Notes: generated by a model not told the origin, from the sequence alone. Positions 1-9,402 are shown, counted from the first letter of the stretch. The stretch is DNA of 64,000 nt from Thiodiazotropha sp040506775 (GCA_040506775.1 JBEVWC010000005.1:29823-93822), one strand, 5' to 3'. Made by a program: numbers and translations.

Positions 1-36
1 GGCCGAGTGGCCAACCTTCGAAGAGGAGTGAGTGAG

Positions 37-1086
37 TTGCAGGATTGGTCGGTTCACGCCTTGAACCAGCGTCTTCAAGAGCAACTGATCGACCCGGTGC
101 GGCAGTGCCTGGCGATGCGCTTTGCCGCCGCAGGCCAGCGTGAATGCCGCATCACCCTGGGCATGCAGGGCGCGGTGTGCGAACAGCCGGATACCCGCCA
201 GCGCATCGAACTCGGCTCCGCGGAGGCGGACAAAGCGCGTTTTTCCGCCTGGATATCCCAGGTTTTCGGCAGCCAAAAGCCCCGCGCCCGGATCTGCCTG
301 GAGCCCGATCTGGTTCTGAGCCGCACGGTGCGCCTGCCGGCAGCCGCGCGCAAACATCTGTCCCAGGTGCTGGGTTACGAGATGGATCGTCTCTCACCCT
401 TCGAAAGCGACCAGGTGTACTTCCATTTCACCCCCCAGAGTGGCGAAGACGATCTGCCGGATTGGCTGCGGGGGCGCCTGATTCTTGCACGAAAACAGCA
501 TCTCGATCCCTGGTATCGGCTCATCCAGGAGTCGGGCGTCGGAATCGAACGGGTCACCCTCAGCGGTGAATCCCAGGCCCTCAATCTCAAACCCCGCGCC
601 GGTTCAGGCACCACAGGCGGACGCCGCCTGGATCAGCTGCTCGGGCTTGGTCTGGTGATCCTGGTCGTGCTCTACCTGGGGGGCGGCTTGTGGCAGGAGC
701 GTCAGATCGCCCTGGATCTCGAACAGGCCATGCAACAGGCCCGCAGTGACGCCAGTCGGGCCCGCCAGTTGCAGGACCGGGTTGACCAGCAGCGGGACTC
801 GGTGGCCATGGTGACCCGGCAGCGGGCGGACTACCGGCCCCTCTCGGACATCCTGCTGGAGCTGACCCGTCTGATCCCGGATGGCAGCTGGTTTCGCCAG
901 GTCAACCTGTCTTCGGACCAGGTCTCCGTGTCCGGGGAATCGGACCAGGCCTCCGAGCTGATCGGCATTCTGGAGCGCTCCCCCCTGTTCGAGTCGGTGC
1001 GTTTCAAATCACCGGTGGTGCGCAATCGCAAATCAGGCAAGGAGAATTTCGACATCATTCTGACGCTCACCCGGGAGGCGGCATGA
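37..1086 (+). CDS. Type II secretion GspL-like protein with PilN domain
   Basis: Inner-membrane assembly protein of a type II secretion (or related type IV pilus-like) machine, of the kind that ties the cytoplasmic ATPase to the periplasmic platform. The N-terminal ~200 residues look like the cytoplasmic actin-like part of GspL/PilM-PilN fusions. One transmembrane segment follows (about residues 205-220, LGLGLVILVVLYLGG), then a coiled-coil stretch and a C-terminal PilN-type periplasmic domain. The reading frame is open to the window edge, so an upstream start (for example GTG at 7) cannot be excluded. TTG at 37 is chosen because AGAGGAG at 22-28 sits 8 bases before it. The next gene overlaps by ATGA, indicating one operon. 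Family call is by sequence pattern, not by search. Confidence 0.72.
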   Translation: MQDWSVHALNQRLQEQLIDPVRQCLAMRFAAAGQRECRITLGMQGAVCEQPDTRQRIELGSAEADKARFSAWISQVFGSQKPRARICLEPDLVLSRTVRLPAAARKHLSQVLGYEMDRLSPFESDQVYFHFTPQSGEDDLPDWLRGRLILARKQHLDPWYRLIQESGVGIERVTLSGESQALNLKPRAGSGTTGGRRLDQLLGLGLVILVVLYLGGGLWQERQIALDLEQAMQQARSDASRARQLQDRVDQQRDSVAMVTRQRADYRPLSDILLELTRLIPDGSWFRQVNLSSDQVSVSGESDQASELIGILERSPLFESVRFKSPVVRNRKSGKENFDIILTLTREAA

Positions 1087-1661
1087 CAACCGGTTTGGGT
1101 GGCTCCCGCAAAGCCTGCGATCGCCTGCTCCTGGGTCTGCTGCTGATCCTGGTCCTGACTGCGGGGGTGTTCACCTGGCTGTGGAGCGGATTGCTGGACG
1201 GTTACCGGGAAACGGCAGAGGATGCCCGCTATCGTTCGGCTCAGTTTCTGCGCATCGCACAACGCCAGGAGGAGCTGCAGGCTGATCTGAACGCACCCCA
1301 GTTGCAGGCACAGATCCGTCAGAACTACCTCACCGGCGAAGCGCCCGGCGTCGCCTATGCCAGTCTGCAACAGCAGATCAAGGAGCTGATCGCCGGAATC
1401 GGTGGCCTGGTGTTGAGCACCCAGCTGGTGCAGCAACCCCAGGATGAGGAACAGGTCACCGAGAAGATCATGGTGCGGGTGCGGATGCAGGGTGACACCC
1501 TGGTGCTGCAGAAGGTGATGCAGGCCTTGGAAGAGCGCCGACCCCTGATGTTCTTCGAGCAGCTCAACATCCAGGCTCCGGCAAAGGTGAAAGAGGATGA
1601 AGCGGAGAAGCTCGATATCCGTTTCGATATCTACGGCTACTTCTGGAAAGGTCCGCTATGA
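1083..1661 (+). CDS. Type II secretion GspM-like (PilO-type) protein
   Basis: Small bitopic inner-membrane protein of 192 residues. It has a short cytoplasmic N terminus, one transmembrane helix near residues 14-34 (LLLGLLLILVLTAGVFTWLW), a periplasmic coiled coil and a C-terminal ferredoxin-like domain of the GspM/PilO type. In known secretion systems this protein pairs with GspL. The ATG overlaps the stop of the GspL-like gene (ATGA) and its own stop overlaps the next start in the same way, so the three genes are very likely translated together. Order and topology support the call more than residue-level conservation does. Confidence 0.7.
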   Translation: MTTGLGGSRKACDRLLLGLLLILVLTAGVFTWLWSGLLDGYRETAEDARYRSAQFLRIAQRQEELQADLNAPQLQAQIRQNYLTGEAPGVAYASLQQQIKELIAGIGGLVLSTQLVQQPQDEEQVTEKIMVRVRMQGDTLVLQKVMQALEERRPLMFFEQLNIQAPAKVKEDEAEKLDIRFDIYGYFWKGPL

Positions 1662-2134
1662 GACGCGTACTGCTGATTCTCTGCGCGGGGCTGCTGGCAT
1701 TGATCGGCCTGCAATGGCTGGATTGGCCGGAAACCCGCCGCGAGGCCGTTGTGGTCCCGGCTGCGTCCAGCGGTCCCGGGGGGGAGAAGGCGTCAGTGTC
1801 CGATCCACCCCTGCTGGGAGCTCCGGTCACAGCCTATGCGGAGATCTTCGACCGATCCCTGTTTCGTGCCGACCGCACCGGTTTTCATGTCGAACCCGAG
1901 CAGAACGCCGCGCCCAAAGCCCCCACGAATCCACCCAGGTTTCGTCTCCTCGGGGTGATCATGACAGGCTCAGAGCCCTCTGCGGCGATGATCCTCGAGC
2001 CACAGCAGAAAAAAAGCCGCCTGATACATATCGGGGACAAAGTGGGGGAATGGCGACTTGAAACGATCTCTGAGGATCAGGTGGTCATGAGCTGGGGCGA
2101 GAAACGGGAAACGGTGCCCTTAAGGCCGTTCTGA
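1658..2134 (+). CDS. GspC-like type II secretion protein
   Basis: A 158-residue protein with an N-terminal membrane anchor (about residues 5-20, LILCAGLLALIGLQWL) and a periplasmic C-terminal domain resembling the homology region of GspC. That domain contains the pattern FDRSLFRADR, then RLLGVIMTG and a VPLRPF end. GspC links the inner-membrane platform to the outer-membrane secretin. It is shorter than classical GspC (about 270 residues) and lacks a PDZ domain, as in other short GspC or GspN-like proteins. It is the third gene of an ATGA-coupled set. No secretin gene follows; yheS begins 3 bases after the stop. Confidence 0.65.
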   Translation: MRRVLLILCAGLLALIGLQWLDWPETRREAVVVPAASSGPGGEKASVSDPPLLGAPVTAYAEIFDRSLFRADRTGFHVEPEQNAAPKAPTNPPRFRLLGVIMTGSEPSAAMILEPQQKKSRLIHIGDKVGEWRLETISEDQVVMSWGEKRETVPLRPF

Positions 2135-2137
2135 AGC

Positions 2138-4054
2138 ATGCTGCGTTTTGAGAATCTGGCCCTCAGACGGGGCAACAAACTGCTCTTCGAGGATGCCGAT
2201 TTCATCCTCCACAGTGGCTGGAAAGTGGGCATCACCGGGGGTAACGGAACGGGCAAATCGAGCCTGTTTCAATTGATCCTGGGTGAGCTGCAGGCCGACC
2301 AGGGCAGTTTGAACCGTCCACCTGACATTGAGATCGCCCACGTCGCCCAGGAGACTCCGGCGCTGTCCCGGCCCGCCCTGGAATACGTGATCGACGGCGA
2401 TCACAAGCTGCGTGACATCGAGGCCCGCCTGGCCAACGCCGAGGTCCAGGGGGACGGTGTCGCCCAGGCGCGCTATCACGAACTGCTGCACCATGCGGAC
2501 GGCTATCGGGCCCAGGCCCGGGCCGGTGAGCTGCTCTACGGGCTGGGATTCAGCAGTGAGGACCAGGCCCGTCCGGTGAGCCATTTCTCCGGTGGCTGGC
2601 GGATTCGCCTCAACCTGGCCCAGGCATTGATGTGCCGTTCCGATATGCTGCTGTTGGACGAGCCCACCAACCACCTGGACCTGGATGCGGTGATCTGGCT
2701 GGAGGGCTGGCTGCGCAACTACGCCGGGACCCTGTTGATGATCTCCCACGACCGGGACTTTCTCGACCAGGTCACCGATCACATCGTGCATATCGAACAG
2801 CAGCAGGTCCAGCTCTATACCGGCAACTACAGCGGCTTCGAGCAGATCCGCGCGGCGCGTCTGGCCAATCAGCAGCAGGCCTACGAAAAACAGCAGCGTG
2901 AAATTGCCCATATTCGCAGTTATGTGGAGCGGTTCCGCGCCAAGGCCACCAAGGCGAAACAGGCCCAGAGCCGGATCAAGGCCCTGCAGCGCATGGAGCA
3001 GATCGCACCTGCGCATGTCGACTCCGAATTCCATTTCCGTTTCTTCGAGCCATTGAAGAATCCTCACCCCCTGCTGAAACTCGATCACATCGAGATCGGT
3101 TATGGGGAACCGTCGATCCTCGATGCGGTCAGTCTGGTATTGGAGCCTGGTGACCGCATCGGCCTGTTGGGTCCCAACGGTGCCGGTAAATCGACCCTGA
3201 TCAAGCTGATGGCCGGGGAGTTGATGCCGCGAAAGGGATCCCGGGAGCCGGCACAGGAGCTGCGCATCGGATATTTTGCCCAGCACCAGCTGGAACAGCT
3301 GGACCCCCAGGCCACGCCGCTGAAGCACCTGCAGCGTCTCGACCCCAAGGCGAGTGAACAGGGGCTGCGCGACTACCTGGGCGGGTTCGGCTTCCGTGGG
3401 GATCAGGCCCTGGATCCGGTGGCCCCCTTCTCCGGAGGTGAGAAGGCGCGTCTGGTACTGGCGCTACTGGTCTATCAACGACCCAATCTGCTGTTGCTGG
3501 ATGAGCCCACCAACCACCTGGACCTGGAGATGCGCCACGCGGTGGGTCAGGCATTACAGGACTTTCAGGGGGCGATGGTCATCGTATCCCATGACCGGCA
3601 TCTGCTGCGGGTGACCACGGATGAACTGTTGCTGGTGCATGGCGGATCCCTGACCGCCTTCGAGGGTGAACTGGACGACTACCCGGCCTGGCTCGCGGAA
3701 CAGCGCAGGACTCCTTCGGCCCCGCTGGAGGATTCGGCCCAGGCGGGGCATAGCTCCGCGGCGCGACGGGAACGTAAACGTCAGGAGGCGGAACAGCGAA
3801 AACGCCTGCAGCCCCTCAAACGCGGGTTGCAACAGTGCGAGTCGGAAATTGAACAATTGCAACAAAAACAGAAAGCTATTGAAGCAACATTGAGCGATAG
3901 TAGCGTTTATGAAACAGCGCGCAAGGACGAGTTGAAGGCACTACTCGGTGACAAGGCTGACCTGGATCGGCGCTTGAACATGGCCGAAGAACGCTGGTTG
4001 GAGTTGAGTGACGAATTGGAAACAGCGCAAAACAGTGACCCTGAGGCGTCCTGA
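2138..4054 (+). CDS. yheS: ABC-F ATPase YheS, ribosome-associated
   Basis: Soluble ABC-F protein with two nucleotide-binding domains and no membrane segments. Such proteins bind the ribosomal E site and help resolve stalled translation. Walker A motifs are GGNGTGKSS (about residues 35-43) and GPNGAGKST (about 345-353). Signature motifs are FSGGWRIRL and FSGGEKARL, and DEPTNHLDL occurs twice. The linker between the domains carries the ABC-F extension (about 225-300), and a charged coiled-coil tail rich in Q, E and K fills the last ~100 residues. At 638 residues it matches E. coli YheS (637) rather than EttA (555) or Uup. It starts 3 bases after the secretion operon and may be read from the same transcript. 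Confidence 0.88.
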   Translation: MLRFENLALRRGNKLLFEDADFILHSGWKVGITGGNGTGKSSLFQLILGELQADQGSLNRPPDIEIAHVAQETPALSRPALEYVIDGDHKLRDIEARLANAEVQGDGVAQARYHELLHHADGYRAQARAGELLYGLGFSSEDQARPVSHFSGGWRIRLNLAQALMCRSDMLLLDEPTNHLDLDAVIWLEGWLRNYAGTLLMISHDRDFLDQVTDHIVHIEQQQVQLYTGNYSGFEQIRAARLANQQQAYEKQQREIAHIRSYVERFRAKATKAKQAQSRIKALQRMEQIAPAHVDSEFHFRFFEPLKNPHPLLKLDHIEIGYGEPSILDAVSLVLEPGDRIGLLGPNGAGKSTLIKLMAGELMPRKGSREPAQELRIGYFAQHQLEQLDPQATPLKHLQRLDPKASEQGLRDYLGGFGFRGDQALDPVAPFSGGEKARLVLALLVYQRPNLLLLDEPTNHLDLEMRHAVGQALQDFQGAMVIVSHDRHLLRVTTDELLLVHGGSLTAFEGELDDYPAWLAEQRRTPSAPLEDSAQAGHSSAARRERKRQEAEQRKRLQPLKRGLQQCESEIEQLQQKQKAIEATLSDSSVYETARKDELKALLGDKADLDRRLNMAEERWLELSDELETAQNSDPEAS

Positions 4055-4299
4055 AGCGGGTTTCACGAAGTCATTGCGCGCTTGAATTGCGTTTCAGCAC
4101 CCGCGACAGCCACGTCGCTGACAGGCTGGGTAAAGCGGGCTACATTGAAACTGTCAGGGATTATTTTGGATGGCTTTAGGAACGGGATTCCGTTTTCTGG
4201 GGCCGGGTCAGTGACTGACCGATCGTCCCGGTCGCTTGGTGTATGGGTGACGGGTGACGTTGTTTGTGGATACATGCACGTTTATTCGAGAGTCGATAG

Positions 4300-4575
4300 A
4301 TGAATATTTATGTTGGTAATCTGCCCTGGAATGTGAAGGACACCGAGCTGCGCGCACTGTTTGCGGAATTCGGGGATGTCTCCGCCGCAAATGTCATCAT
4401 GGACAAGTTTTCGGGTCGTTCCCGGGGGTTCGGGTTTGTCGAGATGCCCAACTCAGATCATGCTGAAGTGGCAATTCAATCACTCAACGACAAGGAAGTG
4501 GGTGGACGCAGTTTGCGCGTGAATGAGGCCAGGCCCCGGGATGAGCGCCCGGCGCGCAGTCATCAGAGACACTGA
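4300..4575 (+). CDS. Small RRM RNA-binding protein
   Basis: A 91-residue single RNA recognition motif protein. RNP2 is IYVGNL at residues 3-8 and RNP1 is RGFGFVEM around residues 43-50, both with the aromatic residues that stack on RNA bases. A short basic tail (RPRDERPARSHQRH) follows. These proteins are common single-gene RNA chaperones in cyanobacteria and proteobacteria and are often cold- or stress-induced. The gene stands alone between yheS and a DUF2939 gene, with 245 bases upstream and about 440 downstream. Only a weak GAGAG ribosome site is visible before the ATG. The RNA partner is unknown. Confidence 0.88.
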   Translation: MNIYVGNLPWNVKDTELRALFAEFGDVSAANVIMDKFSGRSRGFGFVEMPNSDHAEVAIQSLNDKEVGGRSLRVNEARPRDERPARSHQRH

Positions 4576-5015
4576 GTTCCCGGCATTTCGCGTTTCATTC
4601 TGTTTGCCTGCCACTTTTCACGGTTGATTGTTGAGATTCGCGATATAAGCCGTTTTACAGCATTAACGGTGATTTAAGGGCGATCTCATACTGCGAGGGT
4701 GAAAGTATCTCAGGCTTGCCTGACAGCAGCTGGGCCCTGTCTGAGCTGCCTTCTGTGCGAGTGTGCGGAACGCTTTGATTGTCTGGTCTGGGTGATGCCA
4801 TTCTGATTAGACAACGATCGGTTTGCAGTCAGGTTGAGCTGTGGCGGCTGGCGGGATGAGTGAGCGCTTACTTTGATCTGGCATGTCAGCCCCACAAGGT
4901 TGCTGACGGGTGCATTCGCGTGCATACATTCACTGACGCCCCGCATGAATTCGGTATAATGCTGCCGGATTCCTCAGGAGCGATTCGGGTCCTGCGTACC
5001 GAATCATGGGTTGTT
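4576..5015. other. Intergenic region with downstream promoter
   Basis: About 440 bases between the RRM gene and the DUF2939 gene. I find no convincing gene, no strong terminator and no RNA gene. The only clear signal is the promoter near 4933-4960. An open frame runs from 4860 into the DUF2939 gene but is interrupted functionally by that promoter, so it is not treated as coding. Confidence 0.5.
4933..4960 (+). promoter_or_regulatory. Sigma-70 type promoter for DUF2939 gene
   Basis: CTGACG (4933-4938) and a perfect TATAAT (4955-4960) are separated by 16 bases. This places transcription start near 4967 and a leader of about 50 bases before the ATG at 5016. It argues against the longer open frame that begins at 4860. 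Confidence 0.6.
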
Positions 5016-5486
5016 ATGAAAAGTATTGTTGCTCTCTTTGTGCTCGTTGCACTCGCATTCCTGGCCTGGCCCTACACCGCCATCTACCGCCTCGATCAAG
5101 CACTCAAACAGAACGATCAGACTGCAATCGAGGCCATGATCGATGTGGAATCAGTGCGGGACCAGATCAAACGCAAGCTCAACAAGAACGTGCAAAGCAA
5201 TATCGGCTCGGTATCCAGCGGATTTGTCGATTGGCTGCAGGATGGTATCCGGCGCCTTGGATCGGATGCCATCGATGAGATGGTGGATGCCCGTTGGGTG
5301 GTCAATGAACTGCGTGCGCACAACCCGGATCCCCGTCAGGGCGGGATCATGAGCCAACTTACCTACGCCTTCTTCGACGGTCCCGATCGTTTACTGCTGC
5401 GAATAGGTGATTGGGAAGACAATCCGGTTCATGCCCACCTCAGTCTGCAGGGCACTCAATGGCGTATCACCGCGGTATACAACTGA
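5016..5486 (+). CDS. DUF2939 membrane-anchored protein
   Basis: A 156-residue protein of the DUF2939 family, function unknown. An N-terminal hydrophobic segment (residues 3-18, SIVALFVLVALAFLAW) could be a signal anchor. It is followed by the family pattern YTAIYRLDQALKQND, which introduces a mostly helical soluble domain predicted to sit in the periplasm. The frame is open back to 4860, but a TATAAT promoter at 4955-4960 lies inside that extension and the ATG at 5016 begins a normal signal-anchor sequence, so this start is preferred. The ribosome site is weak. Confidence 0.78.
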   Translation: MKSIVALFVLVALAFLAWPYTAIYRLDQALKQNDQTAIEAMIDVESVRDQIKRKLNKNVQSNIGSVSSGFVDWLQDGIRRLGSDAIDEMVDARWVVNELRAHNPDPRQGGIMSQLTYAFFDGPDRLLLRIGDWEDNPVHAHLSLQGTQWRITAVYN

Positions 5487-5513
5487 CCCATTACCGCAGG
5501 CCAATCGCTGGAA

Positions 5514-5566
5514 ATTCCGAAAATAAATAATAACCTTTTGATATTATTACATTATTCGATCGGAAT
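5514..5566. repeat. AT-rich imperfect inverted repeat
   Basis: ATTCCGA (5514-5520) and TCGGAAT (5560-5566) form perfect arms, and AATAAT/ATTATT pairs extend the stem inside. It lies 27 bases after the DUF2939 stop and may act as a weak transcription end or an operator for the next operon. Confidence 0.35.
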
Positions 5567-5701
5567 GGCATTCCTCAAGTGAAGCTGGATTAAAGAAACT
5601 GTGAAAGCCGCCGAAGAAATACCAGGAACAACGGCTTTGCCGTATCCATGAACCGTGTACGATAAAAAATAGCGGTCTCCCGAGCCGATGGGAGGCCTGT
5701 G

Positions 5702-6520
5702 GTGATTCTGGGAAATCGAAACATGGCCGATATCAGTTTCAACGAAACCCTCTACGCAGTCTGTCCCACCGGAATGTTGGCAATCGACGACGATGTCTGT
5801 ATCCGATGGATCAACCCGGCCCTTGAGGAGATGCTCAATCTGCCCGGTGATGAGTTGATCGGCAAGGACAAAAACACCCTCCCCGAAAGTCTGCATGCCC
5901 TGTTCGATGAAACGGACATGCTGCATCTGTCCCTGAATGGGGATGGTGAACGATGGCTGCGTCGGGATGTGCGCAAGGTGGATGAGGGCAGCAATGCGGG
6001 ATTACGCCTGCATTTCTACCAGGACATCAGTCAGCAGGTGATGGCCCAGCGGGAAAGCGAGGCATTGCGCCAACAGGTCGAGGACCTGACCGTCACCGAT
6101 GAGCTGACCCGCATGGCGAATCGGCGCGCGACCCTCAGGGCGCTTGACGCCCAGGTCACCCGCAGTCGCCGCTACGGAAATCTGCTTACCCTCAGCGCAA
6201 TCCGGCTCTCTCATCCCGAGGAGCCAAACAGCCGGTTGCCGGATCAGTCGATCCTGGTGTTTGCCCAATACCTGCGTGAGCGGTTGCGTTGGGCGGATGT
6301 GATCGGCCGCTACGAGGATCAGCTGTTTCTGCTGGTCATGCCTGAGACCAATGAGGAAGATGCACGCAATCTGCTTCAGCAGATCGTTGAAGAGTGCCGG
6401 GATGGCGCATTGAAAAACCTCGGCGATCTTCCTCTGCCGGAACTGGCCATCGGTGTGACAGCCTGGTCGAAGGGTGACGATCCACAGCGTCTGATCAAGC
6501 GCACGCTCGAAATGATGTAG
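5702..6520 (+). CDS. PAS plus degenerate GGDEF protein
   Basis: Cytoplasmic signalling protein of 272 residues. An N-terminal PAS-like sensor (about residues 10-110, including LAIDDDVCIRWINPALEEML) is followed by the start of a GGDEF domain (VTDELTRMANRRA, the usual L-T-x-L-x-N-R region). The catalytic GGDEF loop is replaced by RYEDQLF, so cyclic di-GMP synthesis is unlikely and a binding or regulatory role is more plausible. GGAGG at 5691-5695 favours GTG at 5702 over GTG at 5699; ATG at 5723 is another option. Its TAG stop shares a base with the GTG start of adenylate cyclase (TAGTG), suggesting linked translation. Confidence 0.78.
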   Translation: MILGNRNMADISFNETLYAVCPTGMLAIDDDVCIRWINPALEEMLNLPGDELIGKDKNTLPESLHALFDETDMLHLSLNGDGERWLRRDVRKVDEGSNAGLRLHFYQDISQQVMAQRESEALRQQVEDLTVTDELTRMANRRATLRALDAQVTRSRRYGNLLTLSAIRLSHPEEPNSRLPDQSILVFAQYLRERLRWADVIGRYEDQLFLLVMPETNEEDARNLLQQIVEECRDGALKNLGDLPLPELAIGVTAWSKGDDPQRLIKRTLEMM

Positions 6521-9345
6521 TGCCCGACTCAAAGCGCATCAGCTTCGACGAGGGTATCAGCCGCAAAGAACTCAATGCGGTGCATCAGCGCTTCATGCGC
6601 ATGCACCGGGCCCGGCTGCGCCGGATTCTGGATGAATTACGACCCAGCCAGCAGGAGTTTCTTGAGCTGCTGCCCCTGCTGTTCCATATCAATCACCCGA
6701 TGCTGCCGGGATTCGTCGGCAGTGACACCGTGCAGGGTATTCCCGATTACAGTCCCTCGCGCCAGGCGCTTGAGGCAGCCGCGCGCCTGAGTCGCAGTTT
6801 CAAGTATAAGAAGCGGGCGCAGCGGGTCTACCATATTCAGGGTCTCTACCTGATGGGCAGCAGCGGCACCATCGGTCAATCCTCGGGCAGTGATTTCGAT
6901 CTCTGGCTTTGTCATGATCCCGGCCTGGACCCGAATCAGCGCGAGCAGTTGCAGAGGAAGGTGCGCCTGGTTGAAAAGGATGCCCTGGAACTGGGTTTGG
7001 AACTGCACATCTTCCTTATCGATCCCGAGCGCTTTCGCCACGGGGAAAAGTCCCGGCTCTCACAGGAAAGTTCCGGGACCACCCAGCACAGTCTGCTGCT
7101 GGAGGAGTTTTACCGCAGTGCGGTACTGCTCGCGGGGCTCTACCCCATGTGGTGGCTGGTGCCACCGGAACACGAGCATGATTACCAGGATTATGTCGAC
7201 TACCTCCTCTCACACCGTTTCCTTAAACCCAGTGAAGTGATCGATCTGGGCGGATTGAATCGGATCCAGGCAGGCGAATTCTTCGGCGCGGCCCTTTGGC
7301 AGCTCTACAAAGGTATCGATTCACCCTACAAGTCAATCCTCAAGATCTTCCTCATGGAGGCGTACAGCCGCCATTACCCTCATCCGCAATGGCTGGCTCA
7401 GGAGGCCAAGGAGGCGATCTATTCCGGGGAGACCGACATCGACCAGCTGGATGCCTACATCCTCCTCTACAAACGGGTGGAGGAGTACCTGATGCACAAT
7501 CAGGATCATGACCGGTTGGATCTGGCGCGGCGCTGTTTCTACTTCAAGGTCGGTGAGCATCTGAGTCAGGGCAATGGCCGCCTCAACTGGCGCAGTCGCA
7601 TCATGATGCAGTTGACCCGGCAGTGGGGCTGGGGCCAGACACAGCTGCAAATGCTCGATACCCGCTACGAGTGGAAAATCGACAAGGTCATCAACGAGCG
7701 CAATGCGCTGGTCGCGGTTCTGACCCGCAGCTATCGGCTGCTGACCGAATTTGCCCGCAGATACGCCAAAGAGAGCCACATCGACCCCCACGAACTCAAC
7801 CTGCTGGGGCGCAAGCTCTACACGGCGTTGGATCATCGGCCGGGTAAGATCGATCACATCAATCCGGGGATTTCCAAGAATCTCTCGGAAGAGCAGTTGT
7901 CCCTTTACCATCGCGAGACCCGGGACGGCACCCTGGCCTGGATGCTCTACCGGGGCTGGATCGAAGAAACCGATCTGCCGGAGCATCGACCCATCAAGAT
8001 CTCCAACAATCTGCTCGAAATTCTTGTCTGGAGTCATATCAACCGGGTCTGGGACAGCCATTCCAGGGTCACGCTGTTTTCCGGCGAAACCGAGTTGACA
8101 CTCAAGGAACTCCAGTCACTCTACCGTGGGGTCACCAAACTGTTTCCCGGGTATATGCCGGCTTCGGCGGATATGAAGACCCTGGCGAAGCCGGCGCATG
8201 CGGTGCTGGTGGGGCTGTTCATCAACATCGGTGTTGACCCGATGGAGTATCTGACCAAAGAGGGGATGCAGCTGACCAGTGAGCGCCACGATCCCCTGAG
8301 CTTCGCATCGGCCCGGACCAATCTGGCGCTATCCCTGGAAAAACTCACACTTACGAGCTGGGGTGAGTTGCAGATCACCCGCCATGAAGGACCGGACGGG
8401 CTGATGGATGTCCTTTGTCATACCCTGGATCTGCAATCGCCGGACAGGACCCAGGAAACTCAGGTGCAGGCGTTCAGTTTCTCGAGTGTGCGGGGCAGTC
8501 AGATTGCGCACCGGGTGACCGAGCTGTTTGAGCACGTCATCCGGCGTTTTCGCAGCGGCGATTTGAACAACGGACGATATGTGTTCCGCATGGGCAAAGA
8601 GTTCTTCATCATTCAGCATCAGGACAAGGGATATGTCTGGCGCAGTCTGGATGGGTTCGAGAGTCTGCGGGAAGAGCTGATGCAACCGCAGCAGGTTTTC
8701 CGGGCCCTTGAATTCGACCCCGAGATTCTCGTTTCGAGTCCCTACCCGGTGCTGTTCGGGGCAAACAAAGCGGATTATCTCCAGGTCTTCTACCAGGTCC
8801 AGGGGCAACAGGCGAACCTGTATATTCTGGATGAACAGGGCTCACTGTTTGAGCAGACACTCAGGACCGACAGCCCCCGCTTCCTGATGTTACAACAGCG
8901 CAGGTTTCTCAATAGTCTGCAGCAGTTGAGAAACCTGGTGTCAGATCAGGGAGGCGATCTGCTGGCAGAACCGGAATTCTACGAACTCAGCCGTGAAATC
9001 AAAGGGGAATGGAAGCTTCTTGCCCGACAGATTCCATTGGCGGAGCGTGAGGACTATCTGGATGTCACTCTGGTGACCGACACTGCGGAAATGGATGCGC
9101 GAGTGCTCTCACTGATCTGCGGTGAACGCGAGTTCAGTGCGTTGGAATACAGCGACGAACTCTATACTGCGGCAGCCATGTACATTCATGGTCTGCGTAA
9201 CGGGACCACCCGCTATCCCATCTATCTCACCTCGGTCAGGTTGGGAGGGCTGCACGTCTCCTACGGTCTGTATACCGTTAATCTTCTTAATCTGAAAAAA
9301 CGGGTTGAAGACCGGCTCAACGGGTTTCCACTGCAAAAGTACTAG
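6520..9345 (+). CDS. cyaA: Class I adenylate cyclase
   Basis: Makes cAMP from ATP. This enterobacterial-type (class I) cyclase carries the nucleotidyltransferase-like motif MGSSGTIGQSSGSDFDLWLC around residues 112-131, with GSxGT and the D-x-D pair that bind metal and ATP. The protein is 941 residues, longer than E. coli CyaA (848), with a long C-terminal regulatory region. No transmembrane segment is apparent. The start is GTG, overlapping by one base the stop of the PAS/GGDEF-like gene, an arrangement that fits translational coupling. Three CRP-like boxes elsewhere in this window fit an active cAMP system. Confidence 0.95.
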   Translation: MPDSKRISFDEGISRKELNAVHQRFMRMHRARLRRILDELRPSQQEFLELLPLLFHINHPMLPGFVGSDTVQGIPDYSPSRQALEAAARLSRSFKYKKRAQRVYHIQGLYLMGSSGTIGQSSGSDFDLWLCHDPGLDPNQREQLQRKVRLVEKDALELGLELHIFLIDPERFRHGEKSRLSQESSGTTQHSLLLEEFYRSAVLLAGLYPMWWLVPPEHEHDYQDYVDYLLSHRFLKPSEVIDLGGLNRIQAGEFFGAALWQLYKGIDSPYKSILKIFLMEAYSRHYPHPQWLAQEAKEAIYSGETDIDQLDAYILLYKRVEEYLMHNQDHDRLDLARRCFYFKVGEHLSQGNGRLNWRSRIMMQLTRQWGWGQTQLQMLDTRYEWKIDKVINERNALVAVLTRSYRLLTEFARRYAKESHIDPHELNLLGRKLYTALDHRPGKIDHINPGISKNLSEEQLSLYHRETRDGTLAWMLYRGWIEETDLPEHRPIKISNNLLEILVWSHINRVWDSHSRVTLFSGETELTLKELQSLYRGVTKLFPGYMPASADMKTLAKPAHAVLVGLFINIGVDPMEYLTKEGMQLTSERHDPLSFASARTNLALSLEKLTLTSWGELQITRHEGPDGLMDVLCHTLDLQSPDRTQETQVQAFSFSSVRGSQIAHRVTELFEHVIRRFRSGDLNNGRYVFRMGKEFFIIQHQDKGYVWRSLDGFESLREELMQPQQVFRALEFDPEILVSSPYPVLFGANKADYLQVFYQVQGQQANLYILDEQGSLFEQTLRTDSPRFLMLQQRRFLNSLQQLRNLVSDQGGDLLAEPEFYELSREIKGEWKLLARQIPLAEREDYLDVTLVTDTAEMDARVLSLICGEREFSALEYSDELYTAAAMYIHGLRNGTTRYPIYLTSVRLGGLHVSYGLYTVNLLNLKKRVEDRLNGFPLQKY

Positions 9346-9402
9346 CGCGTGAAGTCGCTTTAAGATTGATGATCCGGACTCTTAAAGTTACCGGGCTCAG
9401 GC

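Noticed and set aside
2120..3328. 402-codon open frame on the minus strand opposite yheS
   Set aside because: Lies antisense to a well-supported ABC-F gene; no family pattern and no ribosome site. It is a frame shadow of GC-rich coding sequence.
4860..5015. N-terminal extension of the DUF2939 gene
   Set aside because: A TATAAT promoter lies inside it and the sequence before ATG 5016 lacks family similarity.
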